Of a stretch of 64,000 bases of DNA, positions 25,273 to 36,089 are shown piece by piece. Under the pieces are notes generated by a model. That model had not been told where the DNA came from and did no database searches. It worked only from the letters and a program-made list of their open reading frames with translations. The stretch is from Pyrocephalus nanus. Taxonomy: Eukaryota; Chordata; Aves; Passeriformes; Tyrannidae. Both the position numbers and the translations under genes were made by a program. The first letter of the stretch is position 1; the number at the start of each line of letters is the position of its first letter. The DNA is taken from assembly GCA_038380795.1 (NCBI GenBank), contig CM076279.1:8881001-8945000 (forward strand), given 5' to 3'.

Positions 25273-25427
25273 CTCTGCTGGTCCCAGTTCCCAAACTCCT
25301 TCTGTTTTTAGCTTTGTTCTTCTTTATTTTCTCAGCCCCCCTCCCCCAGAAACTGCGAGCACAGGAGGAGAAACCTTTAGATCAAAGATTGACAGTTTTC
25401 ATCTCCTGAAAACAAATCTCTTGGTGG

Positions 25428-25586
25428 TTTTGGTGTTTTGTTTTATTTTTTTCCTTTCTGTTTGTTTGTTTTATGGTGGTGGTTTTTGTTTGTTTGGGTT
25501 TTTTGTTTGTTTCCTTGGAATTTGTTTTGTTTTGCTGTTGATGTTTGGTTTTCTTTGTTTTTTTTTTTTTTTTTTTTTTTTTTTGT
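25428..25586 (+). repeat. T/G-rich low-complexity tract ending in T27
   Basis: About 160 bp are almost free of A and C on the plus strand, built from TTTG, TTTGTTTG and GGTGGTGG steps and ending in T27 at 25558-25584. Strand asymmetry of this kind suggests expansion of a simple repeat from a T-rich seed, such as a reverse-oriented poly(A) tail. No retroelement body is recognisable next to it. Confidence 0.85.
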
Positions 25587-25589
25587 GAC

Positions 25590-26850
25590 ATTCTTTTGGC
25601 CAAGTGCCTGCATATGGAAGTTAAAGCACTGCCCTGGGTTGGATGGGTATTGCCTGGTGTTACAAAAAAGGACCCAGGGATTTCAGAGAATTACAAACAG
25701 AATCTGACCCTTCCCTTCTGCTTTGCTGACAATCTTCCATACCTGCACAGCTCTGGCCAGGCAATGGGCAAAGCCTGGGCACTCTGTGCAAAGGCCATTC
25801 TTCCTCTGAGCTGCAGGTGCTGCTTAAAAATGCTGTTTTCTTTACTCTCTTGGGAATTTCTGCAGCATCCAGCACTGGAGAGCCCATTAGCTCCACTTTG
25901 AGGCTGAACAGCCTTTGCTTCTGCTGGGACACTCAGCTGGCTCTTCCCAGAGTCCAAATAAAACTTTAAATGCAAGAAAACCAGCCTGGGAATGCCAGGA
26001 GCTCTGCTGCACAGGGATGGCCTTATTTTACTTCCTCTTGATCCTGGTGTGCAGTGATGCAAAGCCCTTTTGAGTTACATTATTAAGCTGGTGATGAGAA
26101 CATCACGCTCAGTTTCTTGGTGTTCCACTAAAATGTCACATACATGATTTATATGGGGGAAGGGATAAAAAAAGAGGCTACAGTTATGAGGTTGACCCTA
26201 CAGAAATTAAGGAGAAGATCCACCTCTGCCAATCCAAGTTGTTTTTTCTGGGGTGAATTGGGTCACCAGAACAACCCTGCTGCAGGTAGAGATGCTGAGG
26301 GATAGGGAAGTGGGGAGCTGGACGTAGAGGAGCAGCAGGAACTGATGGACTGGGTTGGGCAGCTAAAAAACGAAGAGTGTGAGTTTGTACACTTGTTATC
26401 CAGCAGCAGTGGCTCTCAGGAGTGAGGACTAAAGGAAGACAGCCCCTCTGCAGCACTGTGAGTATTGCTGTTGGTCTTTTCATTTCACAAAAGGCTACAT
26501 CCAAAACGTGTGCACTCAAATGTTACAGAAGAGAGAGGGAAAACCTGCCCCTCTTTACTCTCTTTACAGTGAGCTACAAGCAAACAATTTGCTCTGGGAC
26601 AAAAGCTGGAATAAACCCACCTTTGCACCCATCCTCAGTGGCCTTTTCTCCAGAGAGGGCTTGTTGCTGAGGAAAGAGGTGCTAAGGAGGTGACTTGGAG
26701 CAGTTGAGAACACAGAGAGCCACCAGAAGGCTGTGAAGGTGCAGCAGGGACACCGAAGCACAAGACATGTCCATGGCTAGCTGGGGTTTCCAAGAATGTT
26801 CAGCTGTTTTCCTCTCCATGTGTATAATAAAATTTCTTTTGTTCTCTTCT
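25590..26850. other. Non-coding stretch, nothing recognised
   Basis: No known gene, repeat or RNA is visible. Short frames on both strands (up to about 120 codons) have no exon-like borders. The stretch leads into the microexon-like segment at 26857. Confidence 0.5.
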
Positions 26851-26856
26851 CCCCAG

Positions 26857-26889
26857 GTCACACTCATTGTCTCTGCAGGGGTCTCAAAG
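26857..26889 (+). other. Microexon-like segment (33 bp)
   Basis: TTTCTTTTGTTCTCTTCTCC followed by CCAG is a near-ideal acceptor, and CTCAAAG|GTGAGT is a consensus donor only 33 bp later. The segment is a multiple of three and open, reading VTLIVSAGVSK in one frame. Microexons of 3-51 bp are common in vertebrate neuronal genes. No flanking exon is identified, so I cannot name a host gene. This is the best acceptor/donor pair I noticed in the window. Confidence 0.28.
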
Positions 26890-29800
26890 GTGAGTTTGAT
26901 AATGACATTACGTGCAGCCAGAAAAGAGCTGCATTTCCCCACGGGTAGCCCAAGGACATGCACTGAAAACTGTGACCTATTGGGCCTTCAGCTACTGTGT
27001 GTTGGACCCCACACAGCCCTGTGAATGCCTCTTTATCTTCCTTTGCCATGCTCCCTGCTTGTCTAGGCTGGGGGCCTTGCATCATTCTTACAACACTTCT
27101 CAGCCTGACCTGCAGTGCCCTCGGTTGTACAAACAGTCACATGAGGGAATGTTATTCATGTCTCATACAGAGCTTGCACTATGTCTTGGGCAGTGTATCA
27201 CAGACTGCTTAAAAGAAAAGCAACTGAATAAAACCCAGTCAGCTTCTCTCCAGGGCCAGCCAGCATCCTCACTCCTTGTGCTGCAGCCAAGGAGGCTCTG
27301 ATGGGGCTGTAATTCGGTGCTCACAATAGCTCTCTGTGGCAGACAGGGGATGGAGAAAGCTCCCCTTCATAGGGCAGAGACTGCAGCGGTACCACCACGG
27401 TGAGCCAGAGCCCTGGGCAAGTGCATCCCGGGGGCTGGAGCAGCTGGAGGCTGCCCGGGGCACTGGATGTGTCAGCAAGTCTGATTACTCTGTCCCAGCC
27501 TCCCAGACATGGCCAGGTCTCCACAGCTCCTCATGTTTTGCAACCAAACACCGAGTGCCACGAAGCTGAGTGACCCATCCCAGCAGTTCAGCCCAGCCAA
27601 AACCCCCTCCCAAACCCCCAACAACAAGCACAGGCAGCGGGCACATTAAAATCTGAATTGTCACTGCAACTCTTCTTCCTAAATTTGCAGGGCCAGGTTT
27701 ATGTCTTTCAATATTGAGTAAATTAAGCCTGATGCTAAGACATGCTGGCTTGGTGATAAATGGCGTGTGGAGAGATGGTTTATGGGGCCATCACGGGGCA
27801 CTTTATCTGTTGCCACTTGCAAGTTGCCAATTCATTCCTTATTTATTTTCAGAATGAATTTTTATTGATTTCTTCCCCTTCCATTCCTTCAGCCACACAG
27901 AATGAGGGAAGAACAAACAGAAGTGGGTGTGGGAGGATGGGACACCAGCTGGCTCGAGTGATCTCACTCAGACTCGACGTGCCACCCTGGGTCACCAGGT
28001 AAATTGGGGCTGGAGGGGGGTCTTGGGCATTATTACCCCTCCATGGCTCCCTGTGACCTGTGCAACAAGAGCTGTGGGTGCAAGTGCTTCTGCATCCCAG
28101 GCTGGGATGTTCATCAGAGTGAATGAGGGTGGAATAAGTAAGGGAGAGGGACAGGAAGGAGCTCGGATGTGGCGCAAGGAGAACAGACCCCATTAGTCCT
28201 TGTCAGTGCTGATGGTGACCCTGCAGTGCAACCCCTGCTTCCACACAGGGCTTAGAGTGGGGTGTAAAGTACCAGTTTAGAGGGAAAACATGTTTTTTTT
28301 TTTTTAAAACCAACACTGATGGAGCTGGCACAGAGGGCAGTGCTGGGGAGTGGCTTCTCCATTCCGGTGCCCCTATCCCTGCCCAGGCAGAGGGACCCTG
28401 GGCACTGATGTGGACCAGGGGGTACAGGCTGAGAGCAGGCTGGGCACCAGGAGGTTGAGGTTCCCACGAGGGGTGACCCTCTGAAAGGGGTCAGTGCTGG
28501 GGGTTTGGGGCTGTGCAGCAGGAAGAGGAGTCAGGGCTGGGCAGGGGGTCGGTGCTGTGAGACCCTGGGGTCATGCAGGGGGAAGGGTCCAGAGAGCCTC
28601 AGTCCCCCCATGGGGACCCCACTGGAGACCCCAGTGCCACAGTGGGAAGGCTGCAGTGGAACACAGTTCTGCAGGTGATCCCAATCCCTGTGGACAAGTG
28701 GGATGGTGTGGGTGGGTGCCTGTGGCCACGATGCCACCTCCTCCCTGTGCAGTGCCACCTGCTCTGCAAAACTGATGGGAGGGCACAGGAGGAATCACTG
28801 CAATTAACCTCTGATGGTCTGACTAATCAGCTGGCACAGCATCCAAACACAGCTCCACTGAGCCTGCTGAGCAAAACTGGGGGGGAGAGTGGCCACTTGA
28901 GAGCCCTGAGTGGCCCCTTCTCCCCCCTCCCCACGGGCCAGCACTTGCATTAGAGGGCCTGAGTGCTTTTAGTTTGCTAAACCACTTTGAAGTGGAAACC
29001 AAATTGCACGTCTCCCTCTTCCCCCCAGCTCCCCTGAGCCCTCCCAGTTTTAATTAGTTCCATCTGATGTTCAGAGGCTTGCAAGAAATAAATGTGCTTT
29101 TAAACTAGTTAAAAAAAGCAGTGGTGGCAGAGCACAGGGAGCTGTCTCAGTGACACACAGGCTGGCAGTGACACGAGGTGAGCACAGCTCTGCCTGCAGT
29201 TCTGCCTGCTCAGCTTCCCCCTTTGGCCCTGCTGTGCACGTTTTCTGTGTCCACCAGCTGAAGTTTGCAGCCAGAGGTGCCTTTGGGCAGTGTGCTGAGG
29301 TCAAGGATCATGGAGAAAGATGTGTTAACTTGCCATGTCCTTCCTTCTGCTCCTCCACCCACTCCTGCTTTGCTCTAAGCTGTAGTTCAGCTTCTCAGCT
29401 CAGGTTGCAAGAAGCAACAGTGGAAGAGAAACCATCTCACAGACATCTTGTCTCGTTGCCTACAGACACTTCACCTTGCTGTACACAAACCTTTGCTGAG
29501 AAAGGTTGTTGGATTGTGAAACAACTTGAAAATAATGTCCTAACTCTGCACAGACACTGAGCAAGGAGAAAAAGAGGCCACGGGCTCTCAGGAGCTGTGC
29601 TGGTCAGTCCTTTGGGACAACACCTTTGCAAAGGACTTTGCAAGTCCTTTGGGGCTTGCACTGCACATCTTTCTTCATCTCCTCCCTGCCACCCCTCTGT
29701 TTACATGCCCCATAGAGGAGGGTTTTATTTCCACACAGACAAGCTTTTACCTTGGTTTCCCTTGTTCTCCTGATAAGCAAAGCCAGGAAATCTCAGCAGT

Positions 29801-32800
29801 TTGATTTGGGGAACAGTGAGCTGGAGCATATCCCTCTCATCTTGTCGTAATTAATCTGCTGGCTTCTGCTCTGGCTGTCAGGTATTAAGCTGCAGTGAGG
29901 CTGTGACTGTGGATTAGGTGAAAGAGCTGATTCCTGGTCCTGCCAGTGCCCCAGTAGAATTCCAGGTGTTCTTTCTGCAGCCTGGGATCATCCCAGGGAG
30001 GGAACTTCTCATCTCAGGGGGGGAACAGCAACCTTCTTCAGACAGCCTGTCCAATGGGCATCCTATTCAGGCACCTTAAAACCACTCAAAAGAGCCAGAC
30101 ATGGAGGGGTAAATCTTATCCTGCCACCAAAAAATGTGTGCATTTCCTGTCTGCCTCCCCTCCACAGGCACCCTTGGGTCTCCCTTCTCCAAAGGGCCCT
30201 GTTGTTGTCCATGTCATTGTCAGGGACACTGTGTCTCTGTTACACCCAACAGGTACCACTTGTTATGTCCCCAGAATTTGGGGTGTCACACACAGACTGA
30301 TGTTCAGCTGCTCCAGGAATTCCTCTCCGTATCTATGGAATGCTGTAAACTCCATGTGCCTGCCTGGGCACTCGCTGTGTCCTTAACTCCACATTTTGCA
30401 ATTTTATACATTTTTAAAGATCCTGTTAGAACTGTTAAGGGGGGGGTTTCTCAGATATCCACTCCTTAAAATCCTCCCTCTCCCACATTAGGGCAGGATC
30501 ACCCATAGCCATGGGCAGCCTTTCCTTTGGGGACAAGGCAGCTCAGCCCCCACAACTTGCAGCACCCAGCACCCCAGAATGTGGGCTATTCCAGCCCTAA
30601 AGAGTGCAGGAAAGGAGGAACTGCCTTTCCTTGCCCCTTGGGAGAATCCCTAGCAGACATGGCAGGGCTGCTGAGCCAGAAGGGGTTAAGGGGCTGCTTG
30701 ACCCACACAGGGCTCTGCAGGATTTAAAGGAAGGGGTGGGATGGGGTCCTCCCCCTCTTCTAAAATGGTGGGGAGCATTGGGAGCCTGCAGGGCTGGAAG
30801 AAGCCCTCTGTTTGACCACAATATCTCTGTCCATGGCTTTGTCAAAGCTGAAGTTCCAGCTAAATACTGGTAAGAACTGCAAAGCTCTGGTCTGAGACCC
30901 AGGTACTGCTGTCCTCCTTTTCTCCCTTCCTGAAGGAGCAAACCAGATCTTTTTTCGGTGGTTTTGTCTGCCCCAGGGAGTCTGGATGCAAGTAAATCTA
31001 AAGCCTGTGTCTGTATGGGGTGCAAAATCTCTGTGCAAATCCCATGTTTTCCTTTGGGAATTCTGTCAGCATAGGCTGTAAGGTTTGGGCACAGGTCTGG
31101 ATGAAAGAAACTGTCTCAGTTTTGTGTGTAAGTGGTTGACACAAAAACCTAAGAAAGAGCCAGCTCGGTTCCTGGTGGAAAGGGGTAAATCTGCTCTGGA
31201 GTCTGTGCAGCAAATTTACTCTTTCAGGACTTGCTGTTTGCCTTTCAGCTTTATACCTGTATGTATTTTGTTTAATTTATTCTTTTTTTTTTTTTTTTTT
31301 TTTTTTTTGGGTGCAAATATCTCTGTCGATTCCCTGCACTTGTTAGAAGGGTAGAAGGTTTTGCATTTTGTTGACAAAAGCTCTCTGAGCACAGAAACCC
31401 TCAAGTGCCAGAAGGCTGGTGGAGTCCTGCTCAATTACAGTCCATCTCCTGAAGTGATTTCCTCCTCCAGAGAACTCTTCTGCTATCAAGTGTGATTATG
31501 TGGTGTCACATTAGTGAGAGCTTTGCAGCTGTGATTCCAGCTGCTCTTTCCTGGACAGCGTCCTGTTTATGATTAAAAGAAATATATGGAGCAACAAGCA
31601 GATTTGATCATTTGGTCTGTGTTGTATCCGCAGACAACAGACTGGGAGGAGGAGAGGAGGTTGTAAGGGAAGTGTTTTAGAGTGTGTTTCAGTGCTCTAA
31701 AATGTTGTGTATCAGTTAATTATGCAAAAAAAACCCCAAACCTTTGGAAACATTCAGTTTTTACAACCAGACATTCTCATTCTGCTTTGAGATCTGGTTC
31801 AAGACCTGGAATTTGCTCTCTGAAGCCCTGGAGTCAGTGTAAGCTTGGGAAAGGGTTGAGGGGACAGTTTCAATTTTCTGTGAATTAATGGTGGTACTGG
31901 CAACTTGTGAATTATGACTCAGTGAAATCATGGTTAATTAAAGGCAGCCTGAGCTGCTGTTGGAAACTCAGTCACCCAGCAAGGAAATAGGAAACACTTT
32001 CCTCTCCCAACTCGCTGATTACTGTGCTTGTTTCTGGTTTGCACTTCATTAGCCCTTCCTCCACACACCTTGAAGTTTGATTTTAAGAAAGAGCAGTGTT
32101 TCTTGCCTTTTGGTCTTGGAATTTTTTTCTGGACTTGGAAGTCAGCAGCACAGTCTGGATGGTACCTGGTCATGTTGGTTTGCATGTCTGTGGGCTGTCA
32201 CAGGATGCAGGTTCTCACCCTTGGCCTTTTGGCATGGGGCTTGAAGAGAGAAAAGGATGCCAGAGGACGGTGTTGCTGTGCCAGCTAAATGAGAGCAAAA
32301 ACTTCCAGGAGCACCCAGTGAAAAACAGCATTTACAGTCCACCAGATTGGTTGCTCCTCGTGTAGATACCCTTGGGTGTTCCAGGGCCCCCAAAGGAATT
32401 CTTGTAGTTCTGTGTGTCCCAGTTCCCCCAGCTGATGGATATTGCTACACTCAGACCACCAAAGGAGGGCCAAGTGTTTCAAGTCTCCTCTCCTTTGCAG
32501 TAGCTATTTAACCAGGATGAACAGATTCTGTGATGTGCCACTGAAGTAATTCTGCTTTTAAACATATATATATATATTTATGTATCTGTGTTTATTAATC
32601 TATTAAAGGGAAAGGCTGGGAATGCTGGAATGGCGTTGTAACTTTTGGTATTGCTTAGAACTGATTGAGTCTGTCAGAATCAGTCACACCTGTACTTAGA
32701 AACAGCTGCATTTAGGATTAAGGGATGTAAAACACTGCAGTGCTGAGCTGAAGGCTGACTGAAAACTCATCCTGTGCCAGTGAGATGTGCTGGGTAACTA

Positions 32801-34970
32801 ACATGGGTGAAGGTGTGAGGAGAACTGAGACACTGGGAGCTTTGAAATGTTATTTCCTTTGCAGAAGACTCCATGAGGCTCATCATTTGCTGTGTCCTGC
32901 CTGTGCCATGGACCTTCCTCTGCCCACGGTGCTGCAGTTGGTGCTCTTACCCCCAGCAGTGCAGCAGGCACTGGTATTTGTAAATATATAATGGTTTTCT
33001 TGTCACAGGGTTTTAGTTCAGATGTTTGGACAGAGCTTTTGGGTGGGTCCAGTCCTGCCAAATGCCCAGAACCCACTGTGTGCCCCTGTCTCTGCTGAGC
33101 TTCTGCAGCTCTTGGGATCTCACAGGGGCTGAGTCCAACACGATTTGTACCAAAATGTGAGCATGTGTTATGGTCTGATCAACCCCAGTTGCTGACTGTG
33201 TTGATTCCAGACATTTGGCCCACCTGGACTTCTTCTGCTGGTCCTGCCCCTGTGTCTGTCTCTACCCTCCTGGCCCTTTAAGCTCTCTCAACCTGTTTGT
33301 TTGGTTTTTTGTTTGTTTGTTTTTTTGGGTTGGGTGTTTTGTTTTTTCTTTTTTTTTTAATCTTTGTTTCTTTTCTCCTTTCCTCTGTCACTTCTCACCA
33401 TGAAGAAACTCTCTGTCTTCTGTCCATGCTAAACAGCCCTGGTACAGTATATCCTCCCAAACAGCTTGAAGCTGTCTGGGAAAGTAATTTGACCAGAGAC
33501 ATGTGAAATTTTTGGTAAAAGATGACTCAATGCAATTTCAGGTATCAGTCCTTGAATGGAAAGTTTTTTTTATGCCACTGCAGTTTACTCAGAATGTTTT
33601 ATTTGAGCTTTGATTTCAGCTGCTGTGATTATAGTGGAAATGCTGGCAAGATAATGCTGAGTCTTCAGAGTAGCACAGAGCCAAATTTAGAAATCTGTTT
33701 CACTGAGGATGAGGTTTGTTTTTCCAGCAGTTGTAGGATCTATACAAGCTTTTGCCTAATTTCATTTTCTGGTAGGGTGAGATGCCCTAGCAAGTGAACA
33801 CTGACTCTTACTGAAGCTTGCAAAACCACAACATTGTTATAATTAGGTTAACTTAAGGCAAGACCTCGGTCTTAAAATCTAATCAAATGAACTAACATGA
33901 GAATTGAATTCTTTGAACACCACTGCCAAGTCTCTGCATGTTTGCAGCCATATTTTCGTTTCTTAAAAAGTACTTTTTCCTTGGAGAAGACAATCTGTCT
34001 TCATTGGTTTTGGGAGCTGGAATTGCCTCTTTGGAAAACATTCTCTAATAGATTTTCATAGTGTGCTGGTTTTGCTTTCAGATTCATTTCAGTTGCAATA
34101 ATATTTTCACAGTTGTTCCTGACAATTGTGGGCAAATATTTGTAGATCTCTATGAGCTCTGCAGTGGATGTTTTCTCTAATCCTAAACAAAGCTCTTAAG
34201 GCTGTGGGCTTTGGGGTTTCATGGAAGTTGCTTTTCATCATGTCTTATATAGCTATAATTTAAGAGCAGAACCCTGTGAGTACACTTATAAAACTGATGC
34301 TCTATCCTTTATTAAATAAATGCTTGATGCTGTGATTAGGACCCTGAGTAGTTAAACAACAGCAGAACAGGGCTGTGCTCTGCTCTGGGTTGCCCAAGTG
34401 TGGCCCTGTACAGGGCAGCACTTAAACATGTGCCTAAATTCAAACACAGGAATAGTTGCACTGCACTCAATGCACCTAAACAGGTTGGAAGCAAAGCACT
34501 TGTTTAACTGCTCTGCTTGCTTGGAACACATACAATTTCCATAAACCAGAAATGACTGTGTTCCACCCCTCAGCCCTGCAGGAACCTGTTCCCAGTCCTT
34601 TAACATTCACATTCTGCAGCATCCTCTGACCCAGTGAGCTGTCCTGAGGGCAGCCTTGCAGTGAGTGCCTCGTAACCATCCTCAGCAGGGCACGGGGAAG
34701 CTGAAGAAGTTCAGATTTAAATCAGCCATCTATTATGCTGCCTCTGCCTGCAGTTGTACGTGAGCCCTCAGCCAGGGCTCCTATTAGGGAAGAAAGCAGC
34801 TTGTCTCCAAAGCCCTCCTCCGGGAAAAAGGGGGTTCTCCTGACTCAAAGCGACCTTGCCTTGCGCTGCTTTAAAAGTGTTTAGAAAAGCATCTTTCACG
34901 TATTCCTGCCCCTCGCTCTGGGAGATGTGAGATCCTTTTCCTTTCATGAAAGGCTGCAGGGGTGGGGGGG
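26890..34970. other. Non-coding stretch with T-runs and one hairpin
   Basis: No gene is recognised in about 8 kb. Simple-sequence features are T13 at 28293-28305, T26 at 31283-31308, a short (AT)n near 32563-32577 and a T/G-rich tract at about 33296-33390. A 10-bp hairpin at 29629-29651 and a 14-bp palindrome CCTTTCATGAAAGG at 34940-34953 also lie here. No CR1 was recognised in this interval, in contrast to the region after 35.9 kb. Confidence 0.5.
29606..29653. repeat. AGTCCTTTG direct/inverted triple with 10-bp hairpin
   Basis: AGTCCTTTGGG occurs at 29606-29616 and again at 29643-29653. Between them lies the inverted copy, making a perfect stem CAAAGGACTT / AAGTCCTTTG (29629-29638 and 29642-29651) around a TGC loop. 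CCTTTGCAAAGG, a 12-bp palindrome, overlaps the left part. The arrangement suggests a local template-switch event or a small foldback element. Confidence 0.6.
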
Positions 34971-34978
34971 AGCAGGAG

Positions 34979-35101
34979 GGAACTGGTGAGCTTTGCAGCT
35001 CAGCTGGTAGACTGTCTGGCAGGGAGCCAGGGGGCCTGGCTTCAGTCCTCTGATAAGTCATCCATTTCTTTCTCACCAAAAACATCTGGTTCTGGATGCT
35101 G
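34979..35101 (+). repeat. tRNA-like tandem unit, copy A
   Basis: The unit contains GCAGCTCAGCTGGTAGA, close to a tRNA A box (TAGCTCAGTTGGTAGAGC). The five-base stem CTGGC-AGGGA-GCCAG follows, and GGCTTCAGTCC is a weak B-box match (three mismatches to GGTTCGANTCC). It ends with GTCATCCATTTCTTTCTCACC and AAAACATCTGG. It cannot fold as a full tRNA, so it is not a functional tRNA gene. A second, diverged copy starts about 210 bp downstream. It may be an old tRNA-derived SINE; the family is not recognised. Confidence 0.4.
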
Positions 35102-35189
35102 AGTTATGAGCTAATATTAAATACAAAAGTTTATAGCATCACATATATAATATTGTTGATTAGAAGCATCAAGTAAAGTAATTGACCAG

Positions 35190-35305
35190 AGGGGACTTGG
35201 TGTGAGCAGCTGGTAGAGCATCTGGAGGGGAGCCAAGGGGCCTGGCTTTAATTCTCAGGTCATCTATTTCCTTCTCACCAGAAACATCTGGATTGGGATG
35301 TTGCA
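35190..35305 (+). repeat. tRNA-like tandem unit, copy B
   Basis: This matches copy A over about 105 bp at roughly 75-80% identity by eye. It shares AGCTGGTAGA, GGGAGCCA, GGGGCCTGGCTT, GTCATC, TTCTCACCA and AAACATCTGG. It keeps TGGTAGAGC, an even better A-box end than copy A, but lacks about 9 bp before it and 4 bp before GTCATC. The sequence between the copies is AT-rich and unrelated. Same orientation and spacing suggest a local duplication or two insertions of one old family. Confidence 0.4.
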
Positions 35306-35928
35306 AAGCTGCAGACTATTGTCTCATGCAAATGTTGCTGGGATCACACTTTTTCGTGGTAATGTGCTTCCAGGAACATTTCCATTAAGTATTTACACCC
35401 AGAGAATCCTGCAAGGGTGAGGGGGAAAAGATGCATTCCCGGACCCTGCAAAAATCAAAAGTGAAGTTCCAATTTGTGGAGTGGCCATTTTTAACCAGGT
35501 TCTGCAGGAATGGTGTTTTGAGCAGCCTGAAGCACGTATTTAGGTTGACCCTGTGAGCCTGGCACTGCCCTGGAACAGCACATTCAGTGGATTGCCTGTG
35601 TGATGGGTGCTGGTGGCTGCCAGGGTGCTGGGTGAGGGACTGTCCCAGCCTGGCGTGGGGAGGGGCTGGAGCTGCCTATCCCAAGCTCCAAGCAGCACTC
35701 TGGGCACCAGGTGTCAGGAGAGGCTCATGTTTGTGTGGGATAAGGTTTGGTGGCAGTGCCATGGCTCCTGAGATTCCCACAGCCCAGGGCACGGGGACCT
35801 GTTCTCAGTGCTGTTTGCAGGGCATGCAAATCTCTGTTTTCTGAAAATACCTCGGGAGAGGCTGTGACACTGGGTAAACAAAAAGCAAGCTCAGGCTTAG
35901 AGCACACTATCAGTGCTCTCTGTTTGTC

Positions 35929-36066
35929 ATAGAATCCCAGAATGGTTTGGGTTGAAGGGATATTAAAGCTCATCTTGTTCCACCTCCTGCCACAGGCAGG
36001 GACACCTTCCACTAGCCCAGGTTGCTCCAAGCCACATCCAACCTGGCCTTGGACACTTCCAGGTTT
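35929..36066 (-). mobile_element. CR1 LINE 3' end
   Basis: The plus strand begins ATAGAATCCCAGAATGGTTTGGGTTG and continues through ACACCTTCCACTAGCCCAGG and TTGCTCCAAGCCACATCCAAC to CACTTCCAGG, the reverse complement of the avian CR1 3' end of the 'CCAACCCAAACCATTCT' type. About 140 bp are clear and similarity may continue weakly for another 30 bp. The 3' tip is intact and the 5' side is truncated. Confidence 0.92.
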
Positions 36067-36089
36067 TACCCATAGCTCCTTTCCCCCTG

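Noticed and set aside
29629..29651. microRNA precursor
   Set aside because: The perfect stem is only 10 bp with a 3-nt loop, far too short for a precursor of about 60-80 nt.
34979..35305. Functional tRNA genes
   Set aside because: Only the A-box region is convincing. No complete cloverleaf or acceptor stem can be formed and the B box has three mismatches.
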